From the IMG/VR virus record IMGVR_UViG_3300031857_001758, positions 1 through 20,141 of that record: a stretch of 20,141 nucleotides of DNA. One strand, 5' to 3'. A program made the translations under genes and the position numbers. Of this stretch, positions 1 to 7,833 are shown piece by piece. Source of the stretch: a virus. The stretch's first letter is position 1. Each line of letters starts with the position of its first letter. The notes beneath the pieces were generated by a model. That model saw only the letters and a program-made list of their open reading frames with translations, did no database searches and had not been told where the DNA came from.

Positions 1-1743
1 GAGCTCTCTAACTCTAAGTTGATGGCAGCAATAAGGATTGCTGCCATCAAGGGCGATTACGACCTGGCTACTCGATATTATTTTCAAGAGCAAAGTGCAG
101 CAGAACAGGCATCGGCAGGAATTCCGAGAATACATCTCCCACGTGTGATCGACAAGTTCGGCAACGTAACCAACAGATTGTCAATGGGAACAAGTAGGGC
201 AATAGCCACCTTACTGCTTCCTAGAAATATTGAGGAGTTTGTTGGTAACGTTGCAACACAAATGGACACCCCACAGGTCAAACTGTTGGACGACCTCTCC
301 AGGGTTAAATACATTCGTCCCATCAGTGGGAGGATACCGAACGGCGACGATGTGCCACCAAAATCTCTTGACGATGTGACTGTGTCTTTCGTGGAAAGAC
401 GATTAGACGCAGAATACGTTCCATTTTATTTTCACGACCTGAGAACAAATGAAATCGTGTCGTTCCACGCATTTCTTGAATCGTTGTCTGATGATTTTTC
501 CACGGCGTACGAATCGATAGAGGGAATAGGCAGAATCGAACCAGTGAGGATATACAAAGGAACCCAAAGAAAGATCGGCATCTCGTTTGTGGTGGTTTCC
601 ACGAATGAATCAGACTACCAGTTTATGTGGGAAAAGATAAATAAAATGACGACTTTGATGTATCCACAGTATACGCAAGGCCGTCGACACAACGTGGGAA
701 CAAATTACAGTTTCATACAACCCTTTTCTCAACTTGTCGGCGCAACGCCTCTCATCAGACTTCGGTTGGGTGATCTCATTAAGAGCAACTACTCAAAATT
801 TGCGCTTGCTCGTTTGTTCGGCGCAAATTTGCCTGAATCAAGATTTGACAAAGAGGCTGAAGTAACTGAAACAAGTCAGGAAACGACAAACGAACCTCCA
901 AAACAAACCACTTCGAACCCTAACACCTTGTTGGCCGAAGCAAAAAAGAAGTATGAAGATACGGGAGAGAAAATTTTTAACCTATCTACAGGTCAAATCG
1001 TAGTCCGCAGCCGTCGTCTTGAAGGAGAGTGGTTGGCACCGGGACTGACAAGCGACGTATATTCGCCTTCAATCCTTCGTTCTTCTGGTGATCTTAACTT
1101 TTTCAAGGAACGTCCATCGTTTAATGTTCCAATTGAAAGAGTAAAGAGATTTCAATTTGATGCTTCTCAGCAAGGTGTACCAACAAGCGCCAAGAAAGGT
1201 GTAATCCAGCAAGGGGAATGGTTGTGGGCATTTACGATTCCGTGGGCAAATAAAGCACTTTGGAAAAAAGAGGGCTACGTCCTGACCTCGGAGCAGGAGG
1301 CAATTCGTAAAAAGAATGAAGACCTTGAAAAGTCCTTTCCCAATCCACCTGTGTACATATTATTTGAACGAGATCTCTGGATCTCTGGATTAACTCCTCG
1401 CGCACAAAAACTGATGACTCCGGAAGCACGTAACAAAGCAAGGATTGAAGGCCTTGGGTCATTTTTGGATGAAAAAAATAATGCAATCGTAAAATCGTTC
1501 AAATCTGCATCAGGTAAGGGCCTTGCAGGTGTCATAGAGAGCATGAATTTTGACTGGCTCACGTACACTTGGGAAACAAACGGCAGCGTCGCGCCAAAGG
1601 CCTGTAAGATCACCATTTCATTCTCGCCAATACATGACATCAGCCCGGGTCTTGATTCGCAAGGTTACAATAGGGCGCCTATATACTCAGTAGTGCCAAT
1701 GAACAAACAGGTGGAAATTTCAGATTCCAAGCAAGAAGATTAA
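1..1743 (+). CDS. Putative baseplate/tail structural protein, 5' end outside window
   Basis: The frame is open from the first base (580 residues visible) and no start preceded by a ribosome-binding site is seen, so the gene very probably begins upstream; the TTG/ATG at 19-24 are only the first start codons in view. There is no signal peptide or membrane segment. Two regions look like tail proteins: an N-terminal half with a YVPFYFHDLRTNEIVSFHAF segment (about residues 138-157), and a C-terminus with ITISFSPIHDI followed by a short Pro/Gly-rich end, a style I associate with phage baseplate components. A polar Thr/Ser/Glu/Pro-rich linker (about residues 285-310) separates the halves. It is followed 24 nt later by a gp53-like gene and then a hub-like gene, which supports a baseplate role. 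The exact family is not certain, and tube-initiator or hub-associated protein are alternatives. Confidence 0.6.
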   Translation, partial: ELSNSKLMAAIRIAAIKGDYDLATRYYFQEQSAAEQASAGIPRIHLPRVIDKFGNVTNRLSMGTSRAIATLLLPRNIEEFVGNVATQMDTPQVKLLDDLSRVKYIRPISGRIPNGDDVPPKSLDDVTVSFVERRLDAEYVPFYFHDLRTNEIVSFHAFLESLSDDFSTAYESIEGIGRIEPVRIYKGTQRKIGISFVVVSTNESDYQFMWEKINKMTTLMYPQYTQGRRHNVGTNYSFIQPFSQLVGATPLIRLRLGDLIKSNYSKFALARLFGANLPESRFDKEAEVTETSQETTNEPPKQTTSNPNTLLAEAKKKYEDTGEKIFNLSTGQIVVRSRRLEGEWLAPGLTSDVYSPSILRSSGDLNFFKERPSFNVPIERVKRFQFDASQQGVPTSAKKGVIQQGEWLWAFTIPWANKALWKKEGYVLTSEQEAIRKKNEDLEKSFPNPPVYILFERDLWISGLTPRAQKLMTPEARNKARIEGLGSFLDEKNNAIVKSFKSASGKGLAGVIESMNFDWLTYTWETNGSVAPKACKITISFSPIHDISPGLDSQGYNRAPIYSVVPMNKQVEISDSKQED

Positions 1744-1767
1744 GAATGTCTTGTAAAAAGGTAGACA

Positions 1768-2061
1768 ATGCCACACAGCAGATATAATAGGACACCAATT
1801 TTATCTTTTGGGACTCAATATGGAACCTCTGTTGCGATTGCCGTGATACGTTCCGCGGTTAAAAATGGAAGCCTTTACACCGACGCAATGTTTCTCAGGG
1901 AACGTGAACGTCTAGACGTACTAGCGGGACAGATATATGGTGATGCTCGTTATTGGTGGGTGTTAGCAGCCGCCTCCGATATCGGATGGGGACTTCAGGT
2001 TCCTCCCAACACCGAAATAAAAATACCGGATCTCGCAAGCGTCATAAACCTGATTGGATGA
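1768..2061 (+). CDS. LysM-like baseplate wedge protein (T4 gp53-type)
   Basis: A 97-residue protein. Its C-terminal half reads like a LysM-type module of phage baseplate wedge proteins: RERERLDVLAGQIYGDARYW, then WVLAAASDI, then a Pro-rich PPNTEIKIPD end. This is the pattern 'leave on a bumpy road: run, low, platform, return' typical of LysM folds that bind within the baseplate or to peptidoglycan. T4 gp53 and many myovirus tail proteins of about 100-250 residues have this module, and this one is at the short end. The start is chosen from AAAAAGG at 1755-1761, 6 nt before the ATG. It sits between two large tail genes, with the hub-like gene starting 3 nt after its stop, so it is probably co-translated with it. 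In T4, gene 53 also lies next to a hub gene (gene 5). The family call is by motif recognition only. Confidence 0.62.
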   Translation: MPHSRYNRTPILSFGTQYGTSVAIAVIRSAVKNGSLYTDAMFLRERERLDVLAGQIYGDARYWWVLAAASDIGWGLQVPPNTEIKIPDLASVINLIG

Positions 2062-2064
2062 TCA

Positions 2065-5000
2065 ATGTCTGACTTCACAAAACTTGAAAACATATACAGG
2101 ATTTTCTCTCCTACGCAAGAGATTGCGGCGGAGCTCCTGAACTCCAATGGTAACGCAAACGATCCTTTGTCCATGGTGAGGAGGCTCACAGAACTGCTTG
2201 TGAGCAACAACAATGGATCATTTGGTGTTGATGCTCTTCGAGAAAAATTAGACGAACTGGGGACTGCAAAGACAGATGTTGAACAACGAAATCAGTTGAA
2301 TCGTTGGTTTTCGTTCTTTTCATCATCAGGTGATACGACATTATCGTACCAGAAGTCTGCACGCGCATATCAGGATCCAAAGACTGGGAAATTGGTCAAA
2401 GACGGCCTGACTTTCGCTAACATACTGGGCATTCCGGATAACTCTCCGAGCCTTAAAGAAAAAAATATGAGCATCTGTCTGTCGAGAAATGCTTTCATCT
2501 CGCCGGCAACAAGGGATGCAAGCAAAGTTGAGACATTCCTCAATTTCTTGCCTCCTGTGATTTTATCGCAATGTATCCCATACGTCGAACTTGAATTTGT
2601 CTTTGATCGTCCTGACGGGACAGAAAACAAGCTCAGCACTCCAAGCCTTTTAAAGTTTTTGATGGGTGGAACTTCAATAAGTGAAAATGAAAGTGATCCA
2701 AACACAATCATGTATAAGTCACAATATGGTGGCTCATACAAGGAAACAAATTATTACGGCGACGAGCTCATCAGACAACGCACAACCGCAGGAATGGAGC
2801 TCTTTACATCGCCACAGACGCTAATAAATCTGGATCCGACGGATCCCAACAATAGATACGTTCCCGTCTTGGACCCCATGCGTCCTCTTGCTTCGCTTGA
2901 AAGCGTCACAATTAACATCAAGGGAACCACGGGGGTCATGAGTCACAAGACAGCCGCCTTGAGCATGACATTATTTGACAAGTCGAGATTATCAGAGTTT
3001 GCCGATGTGTTGCAACCGGCGTCCTACGGTAGATCAACCGTGTGGCTTACCTACGGTTGGAGATATCCAGATAATCTTGGTGATGATGCGAACGGGACAT
3101 ATGCAGAATTCATAAACAACAACATGCTTCTCAGAGAAGCCTACGGTATCGTGGGCTCTACATACTCTTTTAATCAGAGTGGTGGAGTGGGTATCAGTCT
3201 CGAGTTGTTCACAAAGCACGTTTCAGATGTCAAAAAGGCGACAATTGATGAGGATCTTGAGTTTAAAAAACTGAAAGAAAGACAGCGTCGTCTGTCACAA
3301 CTTATCAACAACCTTGCCAATGACCTCAACCTTCGAAATGGATCAGCGTCAGATGCTGCAGAAGTTAGGTCGCAGGTGGTCCTGAACGCTGCTGCCACCA
3401 TGACCATTCCTCAGATGGACACTAACAAGGTTGGTGATGCCATCACAGAACTACTTAATTCTCTCGAGAAGGCAAATCAGCTCGCGAAAAAGAGGGGAGA
3501 TCAACAGATTCCACAGGAAAAGATTAGTGCACTTGGAAGTGCACTTGACGATTATTATCACGGCGGGAAAAAGAGGCCACGCTCAAAAGTTTCCGAGGAG
3601 GAGGAAGAAGAGTCGAGCGCTGTCGGAGATAAAGATACAAATTCAGAAGACGAACCGGAGACCGAATCGAAGACTGAAGAGGTCACGCAGGACAATGATT
3701 CCGGTGAAAAATTAGCCATAAGACAGGCATTTAGACAGGTTGCAGACGCAATAGTAAAGAAGAAATTTGACGTACTTGCGACAACTCCGGATCCGTTCAT
3801 CATTGCATCAAGCGAGAAGGAAAAACTTCTTTTACAAGACGACATGGGTTACGGCCCAGACTACGGATATCCATATCTTTATCTTGTTAAAGACTTTAAA
3901 ACTGTATTACCAAACGATCAGTTGACAAAAATCATAAACAGCAGGATAGTTTCTTTTGGTAAACTATTTAGCGTATTTATGGGTCCCGTCTTGTTGGGAT
4001 TGGAAGGAATAGACGAATCACAAATCATTTTTTACAATCTGAACGAATATTGCGGTCTTGCGGCAAGTACAAACATTGCCGAGTTTGCGATAGATTTACC
4101 TGCATTTTTATACACCTACAGGGAAACAATCGCAAATAACGGCAGCACTACGATGACTGTAGAACAATTTTTGCAACTCGTGATCACATCTCAAGTGAGA
4201 GATCTTGCTGCAGTTCCTTATGGGTTCAGGGCAAAGACGGGAATGAAAGATCCGTTGTTAACCCCATGGGAAAAAGGCAAGCCTACGCAAATTTCTGAAA
4301 ATATGGATACGTTATTTAACTCTCTTGCACTGTCATTTAACAGAGGAAGAGGACCGTTTAAACAACCAGAAATAGAGATATTGCTTGAAGTAACTTATAA
4401 GAAAAGACGATTGAGTACGCCTAATGGCGTAAAGTATGAAGAAGGAACAGGTGATTTGCTTCGTGCTTACCAAAATTCAAATCCAATCACATCTCCATAT
4501 GGCAAAGATTATAGCAGGATTTTGAAGGTTCACATATATGATCGTACCTTGAATCCATACAAGGAAGCGACAAATTTTCTCAGATTCAGGAACAGTGAAA
4601 CAAATACGTTTCTCGCTCTGTACGAGATTAACAATCCATACGCAAGAGACAGAGTGATAAAATTGAAACCTGAGGACGTGAGAGACGCGACTGAATCGCA
4701 AAAAAATCCGCAAAGAAGACTAAAAAAGTCGATAGAAGTGGCCGACAATGTCACGAAAATGATTGACGGAGGTCAGGTCCTGAGAAGGCAGTTGATTGTG
4801 AACGGTACTGCTGCGGATTGGAACTCGACGAAGGCATATGTTTCTCGAATGATTCCTACCTTAATACCTGGTGTAAATGGCAGCGGTATTCTTGAGGTCA
4901 CTCTGGGATCTCAGGGAAATGCCATGCTTGCCGCTGCACAAATGATATCGATGGGCAAAGGTAATATGACACAAGCCACTCCTCGAGGCTCAGGGGTGGG

Positions 5001-5289
5001 TAACCTTCCTCTTCGAATCATACCTGCCCAGTTGTCAATGAGGACAGTAGGAATCCCTATAATTGGCTTTACGCAGATGTTTTTTGTTGATATGAACACA
5101 GGAACAAGCGTGGACAACGTATATGGTGTATCTGGAATTACTCATACCTTTGGACAAGGAAAGTTCGACACTAACCTGACATTTGCTTCGTATGATTCGT
5201 ATGGCAAGTATGAATCGGCAGCTACCCTTGAAGGCGAGATAGAGGATCTTGCGTCTCGTGTGAAAGAACTCAACGGAGTACAAAGTTGA
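2065..5289 (+). CDS. Large baseplate hub-like structural protein with acidic linker
   Basis: A 1074-residue protein without signal peptide or membrane segment. Residues about 275-345 (SVTINIKGTTGVMSHKTAAL, then SMTLFDKSRLSEFADVL, then a TVWLTYGWRYP strand) resemble the first beta-rich domain of hub proteins (gp27/gpD-like). Residues about 1015-1040 (VYGVSGITHTFGQGKFDTNL) resemble the C-terminal strand pair in which hub proteins define a coordinate-like turn before ending. Between them lies a highly charged, low-complexity stretch (about residues 505-550, a run of six Glu then Asp/Glu/Ser/Thr) that looks disordered. The ATG is 3 nt after the upstream stop and has only a weak GGA ahead of it, suggesting translational coupling to the gp53-like gene. 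The function is inferred from context and fold-like patterns. Whether it also carries a lytic domain is not visible: no lysozyme motif was recognised. Confidence 0.55.
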   Translation: MSDFTKLENIYRIFSPTQEIAAELLNSNGNANDPLSMVRRLTELLVSNNNGSFGVDALREKLDELGTAKTDVEQRNQLNRWFSFFSSSGDTTLSYQKSARAYQDPKTGKLVKDGLTFANILGIPDNSPSLKEKNMSICLSRNAFISPATRDASKVETFLNFLPPVILSQCIPYVELEFVFDRPDGTENKLSTPSLLKFLMGGTSISENESDPNTIMYKSQYGGSYKETNYYGDELIRQRTTAGMELFTSPQTLINLDPTDPNNRYVPVLDPMRPLASLESVTINIKGTTGVMSHKTAALSMTLFDKSRLSEFADVLQPASYGRSTVWLTYGWRYPDNLGDDANGTYAEFINNNMLLREAYGIVGSTYSFNQSGGVGISLELFTKHVSDVKKATIDEDLEFKKLKERQRRLSQLINNLANDLNLRNGSASDAAEVRSQVVLNAAATMTIPQMDTNKVGDAITELLNSLEKANQLAKKRGDQQIPQEKISALGSALDDYYHGGKKRPRSKVSEEEEEESSAVGDKDTNSEDEPETESKTEEVTQDNDSGEKLAIRQAFRQVADAIVKKKFDVLATTPDPFIIASSEKEKLLLQDDMGYGPDYGYPYLYLVKDFKTVLPNDQLTKIINSRIVSFGKLFSVFMGPVLLGLEGIDESQIIFYNLNEYCGLAASTNIAEFAIDLPAFLYTYRETIANNGSTTMTVEQFLQLVITSQVRDLAAVPYGFRAKTGMKDPLLTPWEKGKPTQISENMDTLFNSLALSFNRGRGPFKQPEIEILLEVTYKKRRLSTPNGVKYEEGTGDLLRAYQNSNPITSPYGKDYSRILKVHIYDRTLNPYKEATNFLRFRNSETNTFLALYEINNPYARDRVIKLKPEDVRDATESQKNPQRRLKKSIEVADNVTKMIDGGQVLRRQLIVNGTAADWNSTKAYVSRMIPTLIPGVNGSGILEVTLGSQGNAMLAAAQMISMGKGNMTQATPRGSGVGNLPLRIIPAQLSMRTVGIPIIGFTQMFFVDMNTGTSVDNVYGVSGITHTFGQGKFDTNLTFASYDSYGKYESAATLEGEIEDLASRVKELNGVQS

Positions 5290-5326
5290 TTGTGTAAATC
5301 ACGAAGCAATTGTTTACCTTGGTATC

Positions 5327-6535
5327 GTGACATACAAGGTCTGCATAGATAAAAATGTTCTTGGCACAAGACGGCATTTGGTGATTGATTCTGGGTATTT
5401 GTGGCTCGGTGAAATTCCCGAAGATTCGTGGTGTCTTTCGGGTCGACCTGATTCACGTAGGGAACGTTGCCTAGATTCCCTTTTTGCGTCCGAAGGTATC
5501 TCGATCGACGTAAACCCTCCCGAGAGATTCGTCACGTCGATGTCGTCTCTTGTCACGGGATCCCTGGGACAAGTGCCTTGGGAGTACGTTATGCCCATGT
5601 GTGCACACCGTGACTTCGTGAAGAGGCTCACAAATGACGTGGTTGAAACATTCGGTCGAATAAATAGGTCTTACTTCGAGGAGACGTGGGCGCCTCAGAC
5701 GCGGTTGCTGCGGTCACTGTTACCCGCCAAGATTGATCCTGTTCGTTTCTCGCAGATCCGAGAGGAGAGCGGCATCAACCACCGTGTGGTTGACAGCTTT
5801 AGACCGGGTCCCGACGGTCACGCACCTCCGGTGACCTACAATAGGTTCGGAACGCGGACAGGCAGGCTGACAGTGAAGTCAGGTCCTGACATCCTGACCC
5901 TAAAAAAGGAATACAGGAACGTGATCGTGCCTTCGGACCCAGGAGGTGCCATCGTGTCGATAGACTTTTCCGCCCTTGAGGCTCGCATCATGTTGTACGA
6001 GGCCGGTGGTGACTGTCCCGACGCCGACCTATACGAGCACATATCATCACATGTGTTCGGTGGAAAGGTGAGTCGCAAGGTCGCAAAGGGAGCGGTGATC
6101 TCGGAGTTGTATGGCTCCTCTAAGGAAAAACTGGGCATCGCTTTAGGCATATCTGGCGTCGAACTAGACACCGTCGTGAGGGGTGTCAGGTCGCTGTTCA
6201 AGACTCCGGAGCTCAAGAAACGCGTGAAGGAGGAATTCATCAGGTCGGGATTCATTCGCAACCGTCACGGACGACGCATCGCGATCGATGAGCCCCTGGA
6301 CCACATCTTCGTCAATTCATACGCTCAATCGACAGGGGTCGACGTGTCGCTGCTAGGTTTTTCCACCATCGTGGACTTGCTCGCGAGCGACCCGGGCATC
6401 AGGCCCCTTTTCATCTTGCACGATGCACTCATCTTGGACGTTTCAAGTTCGTCTTTGGATAGAGTGCACTCACTCTCCAGCGTGAACGTCGCAGGTTATG
6501 CGAACAGGTTCCCAGTGAAAGTGGAGAGAATCTAG
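5327..6535 (+). CDS. Short divergent family A DNA polymerase (no recognisable exonuclease domain)
   Basis: A 402-residue protein that would extend DNA 5'->3' on a template. Family A landmarks appear in order: T178-G-R-L (the TGR-L strand before the palm), motif A IVSIDFSALEAR with D213 and E218, motif B with R250, K254 and Y262 followed by Gly, and motif C LHDAL with H365 and D366. About 175 residues precede the first polymerase motif, too few for a normal 3'-5' exonuclease plus thumb, and no exonuclease motifs are recognised. Two positions are odd: the motif B residue equal to E. coli Pol I Phe762 is Ile258, and the motif C Glu (Glu883 equivalent) is Ala367. The start is GTG at 5327, since no in-frame ATG is nearby, and no clear ribosome-binding site is seen. 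GC content is visibly higher than in neighbours (about 52% versus about 36% in sampled 60-base lines). It may be a specialised or degenerate polymerase rather than the main replicase. Confidence 0.85.
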   Translation: MTYKVCIDKNVLGTRRHLVIDSGYLWLGEIPEDSWCLSGRPDSRRERCLDSLFASEGISIDVNPPERFVTSMSSLVTGSLGQVPWEYVMPMCAHRDFVKRLTNDVVETFGRINRSYFEETWAPQTRLLRSLLPAKIDPVRFSQIREESGINHRVVDSFRPGPDGHAPPVTYNRFGTRTGRLTVKSGPDILTLKKEYRNVIVPSDPGGAIVSIDFSALEARIMLYEAGGDCPDADLYEHISSHVFGGKVSRKVAKGAVISELYGSSKEKLGIALGISGVELDTVVRGVRSLFKTPELKKRVKEEFIRSGFIRNRHGRRIAIDEPLDHIFVNSYAQSTGVDVSLLGFSTIVDLLASDPGIRPLFILHDALILDVSSSSLDRVHSLSSVNVAGYANRFPVKVERI

Positions 6536-6538
6536 GGA

Positions 6539-6874
6539 TCAGTCCCAGGCTGCGCCGCGCTGATTGCCGCCGCCGCTTGAGCGACCGTGGTAGTTTCCTT
6601 CGCTGTCGGTCGAGTAGCTGCCACCCCCGCGAGAGTCGCCGTACCCGTAGGGGTTGCCTTCAGGCTCTTTTCTTGAAGAATATGAGTCTTCATCAGAGTC
6701 TCTAGAGGACTTACCACCACCGCCGCCGAGGAACCCACCTCCGCCCGCAAAGTCTAACCACGACTTAGGCTCACCCTCTTCGAGCTCTTCGAGCTCGGCC
6801 GTCTCCTGCTCTTCGACCACCTCTTCCACTGTTTCCCTGATGATTCTTCTCAGCTGTCCAATCGTCAATCTCAT
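6539..6874 (-). CDS. Small Gly-rich protein with N-terminal MRLT-type tag
   Basis: A 111-residue protein of no recognised family and the only minus-strand gene here. It has three zones. Residues 1-16 (MRLTIGQLRRIIRETV) form a basic amphipathic helix shared in style with the products at 10842 and 17051. Residues about 17-36 are a strongly acidic Glu/Val helix. The remaining 70 or so residues are Gly/Ser/Tyr/Asp-rich with G4-G5 runs and look disordered. An I12-R13-E14 tripeptide fits the I-x-E form cleaved by T4-type prohead proteases, which is a hypothesis. The start is the ATG whose complement lies at 6872-6874, preceded by a G-rich stretch (GGGGGTAAGTT) as a weak ribosome-binding site. Its stop is only 3 bp from the polymerase stop (tail to tail). 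The Gly-rich part could also be a low-complexity virion or nucleic-acid-binding tail. Confidence 0.65.
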   Translation of the reverse strand: MRLTIGQLRRIIRETVEEVVEEQETAELEELEEGEPKSWLDFAGGGGFLGGGGGKSSRDSDEDSYSSRKEPEGNPYGYGDSRGGGSYSTDSEGNYHGRSSGGGNQRGAAWD

Positions 6875-6917
6875 AACTTACCCCCACTGTTTGAATTTAC
6901 GTCTAAACGACCATGTA

Positions 6918-6923
6918 AATATA
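6918..6923 (-). promoter_or_regulatory. Putative -10 box (TATATT) for the minus-strand gene
   Basis: TATATT on the minus strand predicts transcription starting near 6911 and a leader of about 37 nt before the ATG at 6874. It lies back to back with the rightward TATATT at 6943-6948, so 6875-6954 is a divergent promoter region. No convincing -35 is seen. Pattern-based only. Confidence 0.35.
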
Positions 6924-6942
6924 CACTCGGTCTTCAGTGTGA

Positions 6943-6948
6943 TATATT
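6943..6948 (+). promoter_or_regulatory. Putative -10 box (TATATT), start site on the ATG of the HD gene
   Basis: TATATT is followed by six T residues and then the ATG at 6955. Standard -10 geometry puts +1 on the A of that ATG, so the mRNA would be leaderless. No Shine-Dalgarno site lies in front of this ATG. A weak -35-like TATACA (4 of 6 to TTGACA) occurs at 6920-6925 with 17-bp spacing. Confidence 0.45.
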
Positions 6949-6954
6949 TTTTTT

Positions 6955-7563
6955 ATGACACTTTCAGCAGAACATATTGAGCAAAATTTCTTGAAGTTTC
7001 GATCCTTGTGCGAAAAATTGGGCGATAGGTCTTCAGCGGCCTTGTCCATGGTCGACGACCTGGGGGAGAAGCTCGCACTGTGCCCGGCATCCGCCCGCAA
7101 AGACTATCACCTCGCTGAACCGGGTGGCCTCGTTGATCATTCCTTGCGTGTGTTGCAAAACGCAATTGCCTACACAAGGTGTTTCGGGTGGTCTCTTCCG
7201 AAAGACTCTCTCATCATAGGTTGTCTGTTTCATGACATTGGCAAGGTGGGACTACACCGCCCAGACGGTACGTTTAATGAATATTACGTACCTCAAGATT
7301 CCGATTGGCACCGGGAAAAATTGGGCGAGATGTACAAGCACAACAAGGGTATCATTCACATGAAGACTCCTCAACGCAGCGTCTTCATGTGCCAGCACTA
7401 CGGTCTTCACCTAAAGACAGATGAGTACCTTGCGATATTGTTAAATGATGGATTTGTTGTGGATGACAACAAACAGTATTGTCTAAAGGAGCCCTTGTTG
7501 TCTCACGTCGTGATGACGGCTGACTACGTATCGACTCGCCAAGAAAAAGGTGAATTCACATGA
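6955..7563 (+). CDS. HD-domain phosphohydrolase
   Basis: A 202-residue soluble protein. The HD superfamily metal site is visible in order: H62 in GGLVDHSLRV, H93-D94 in LFHDIGKVGL, and D190 in TADYVS near the C-terminus. HD enzymes hydrolyse phosphoester bonds, typically of nucleotides or nucleic acids, using bound metals. The substrate here cannot be read. Its place beside replication and dNTP genes makes a nucleotide phosphohydrolase a reasonable inference. The start is the ATG directly after a TATATT-T6 element with no ribosome-binding site. The next start is out at residue 32, inside the helical N-terminal region, so the first ATG is preferred. The last codons overlap the next gene (ATGA), so the two are coupled. 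The catalytic set looks complete, with no sign of decay. Confidence 0.8.
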   Translation: MTLSAEHIEQNFLKFRSLCEKLGDRSSAALSMVDDLGEKLALCPASARKDYHLAEPGGLVDHSLRVLQNAIAYTRCFGWSLPKDSLIIGCLFHDIGKVGLHRPDGTFNEYYVPQDSDWHREKLGEMYKHNKGIIHMKTPQRSVFMCQHYGLHLKTDEYLAILLNDGFVVDDNKQYCLKEPLLSHVVMTADYVSTRQEKGEFT

Positions 7564-7817
7564 GAGACATTGAAAATGAGATTAAAGAGCTTGAAAGTGT
7601 AAGTTCTTGGACAGAACCTGCTGAAATGTTTTTCGCTTTGCAGGCAGCCATCGAGTTAATCAAGGCTTTAAAGGATGAAGCAGAGTCAGCCTGGGTATTG
7701 CTTGAGGAATTGAAGGCCTCCGAAGTTGAGGCACACTCTGAAGCCCTCAAGAAAGAGTTAAATAGAAAGATCACAGAGACCTTAAACCTTGTACGTTCTA
7801 AGGTCGTTTTGGCGTGA
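7560..7817 (+). CDS. Small predicted coiled-coil protein, unknown function
   Basis: An 85-residue protein rich in Glu, Lys, Leu and Ala, predicted by eye to be almost entirely alpha-helical, with heptad-like spacing in the last 50 residues (IELIKALKDEAESAWVLLEE, then LKASEVEAHSEALKK). There are no Cys residues, no signal peptide and no recognised family. The ATG overlaps the HD gene stop as ATGA and is preceded by AAAAAGG about 8 nt upstream, which supports it as a real coupled gene. Its stop (TGA at 7815-7817) lies inside the palindrome of the next promoter. It may be a partner or regulator of the HD protein, but this rests only on adjacency. Confidence 0.6.
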   Translation: MRDIENEIKELESVSSWTEPAEMFFALQAAIELIKALKDEAESAWVLLEELKASEVEAHSEALKKELNRKITETLNLVRSKVVLA

Positions 7818-7833
7818 TTGTTATATTTATCAC
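7814..7833 (+). promoter_or_regulatory. Putative promoter with palindrome GTGAT-N10-ATCAC
   Basis: TATATT at 7822-7827 sits 12 nt (first base to A of ATG) before the ATG at 7834, so +1 would fall on that ATG. The box is enclosed by the perfect inverted repeat GTGAT (7814-7818) / ATCAC (7829-7833). That arrangement could be an operator covering the -10 element. No -35 and no ribosome-binding site are seen. Confidence 0.42.

Noticed and set aside
3431-3715. Long Arg/Lys-rich open frame inside the hub gene
   Set aside because: It is an out-of-frame reading of the acidic Glu/Asp/Ser-rich linker; the low-complexity codons create it. No ribosome-binding site.
5290-5326. Terminator or promoter between the hub gene and the polymerase gene
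   Set aside because: The 37-nt gap has only a short CAATTG palindrome, no GC stem with T-run and no convincing -10 box, so nothing is called.
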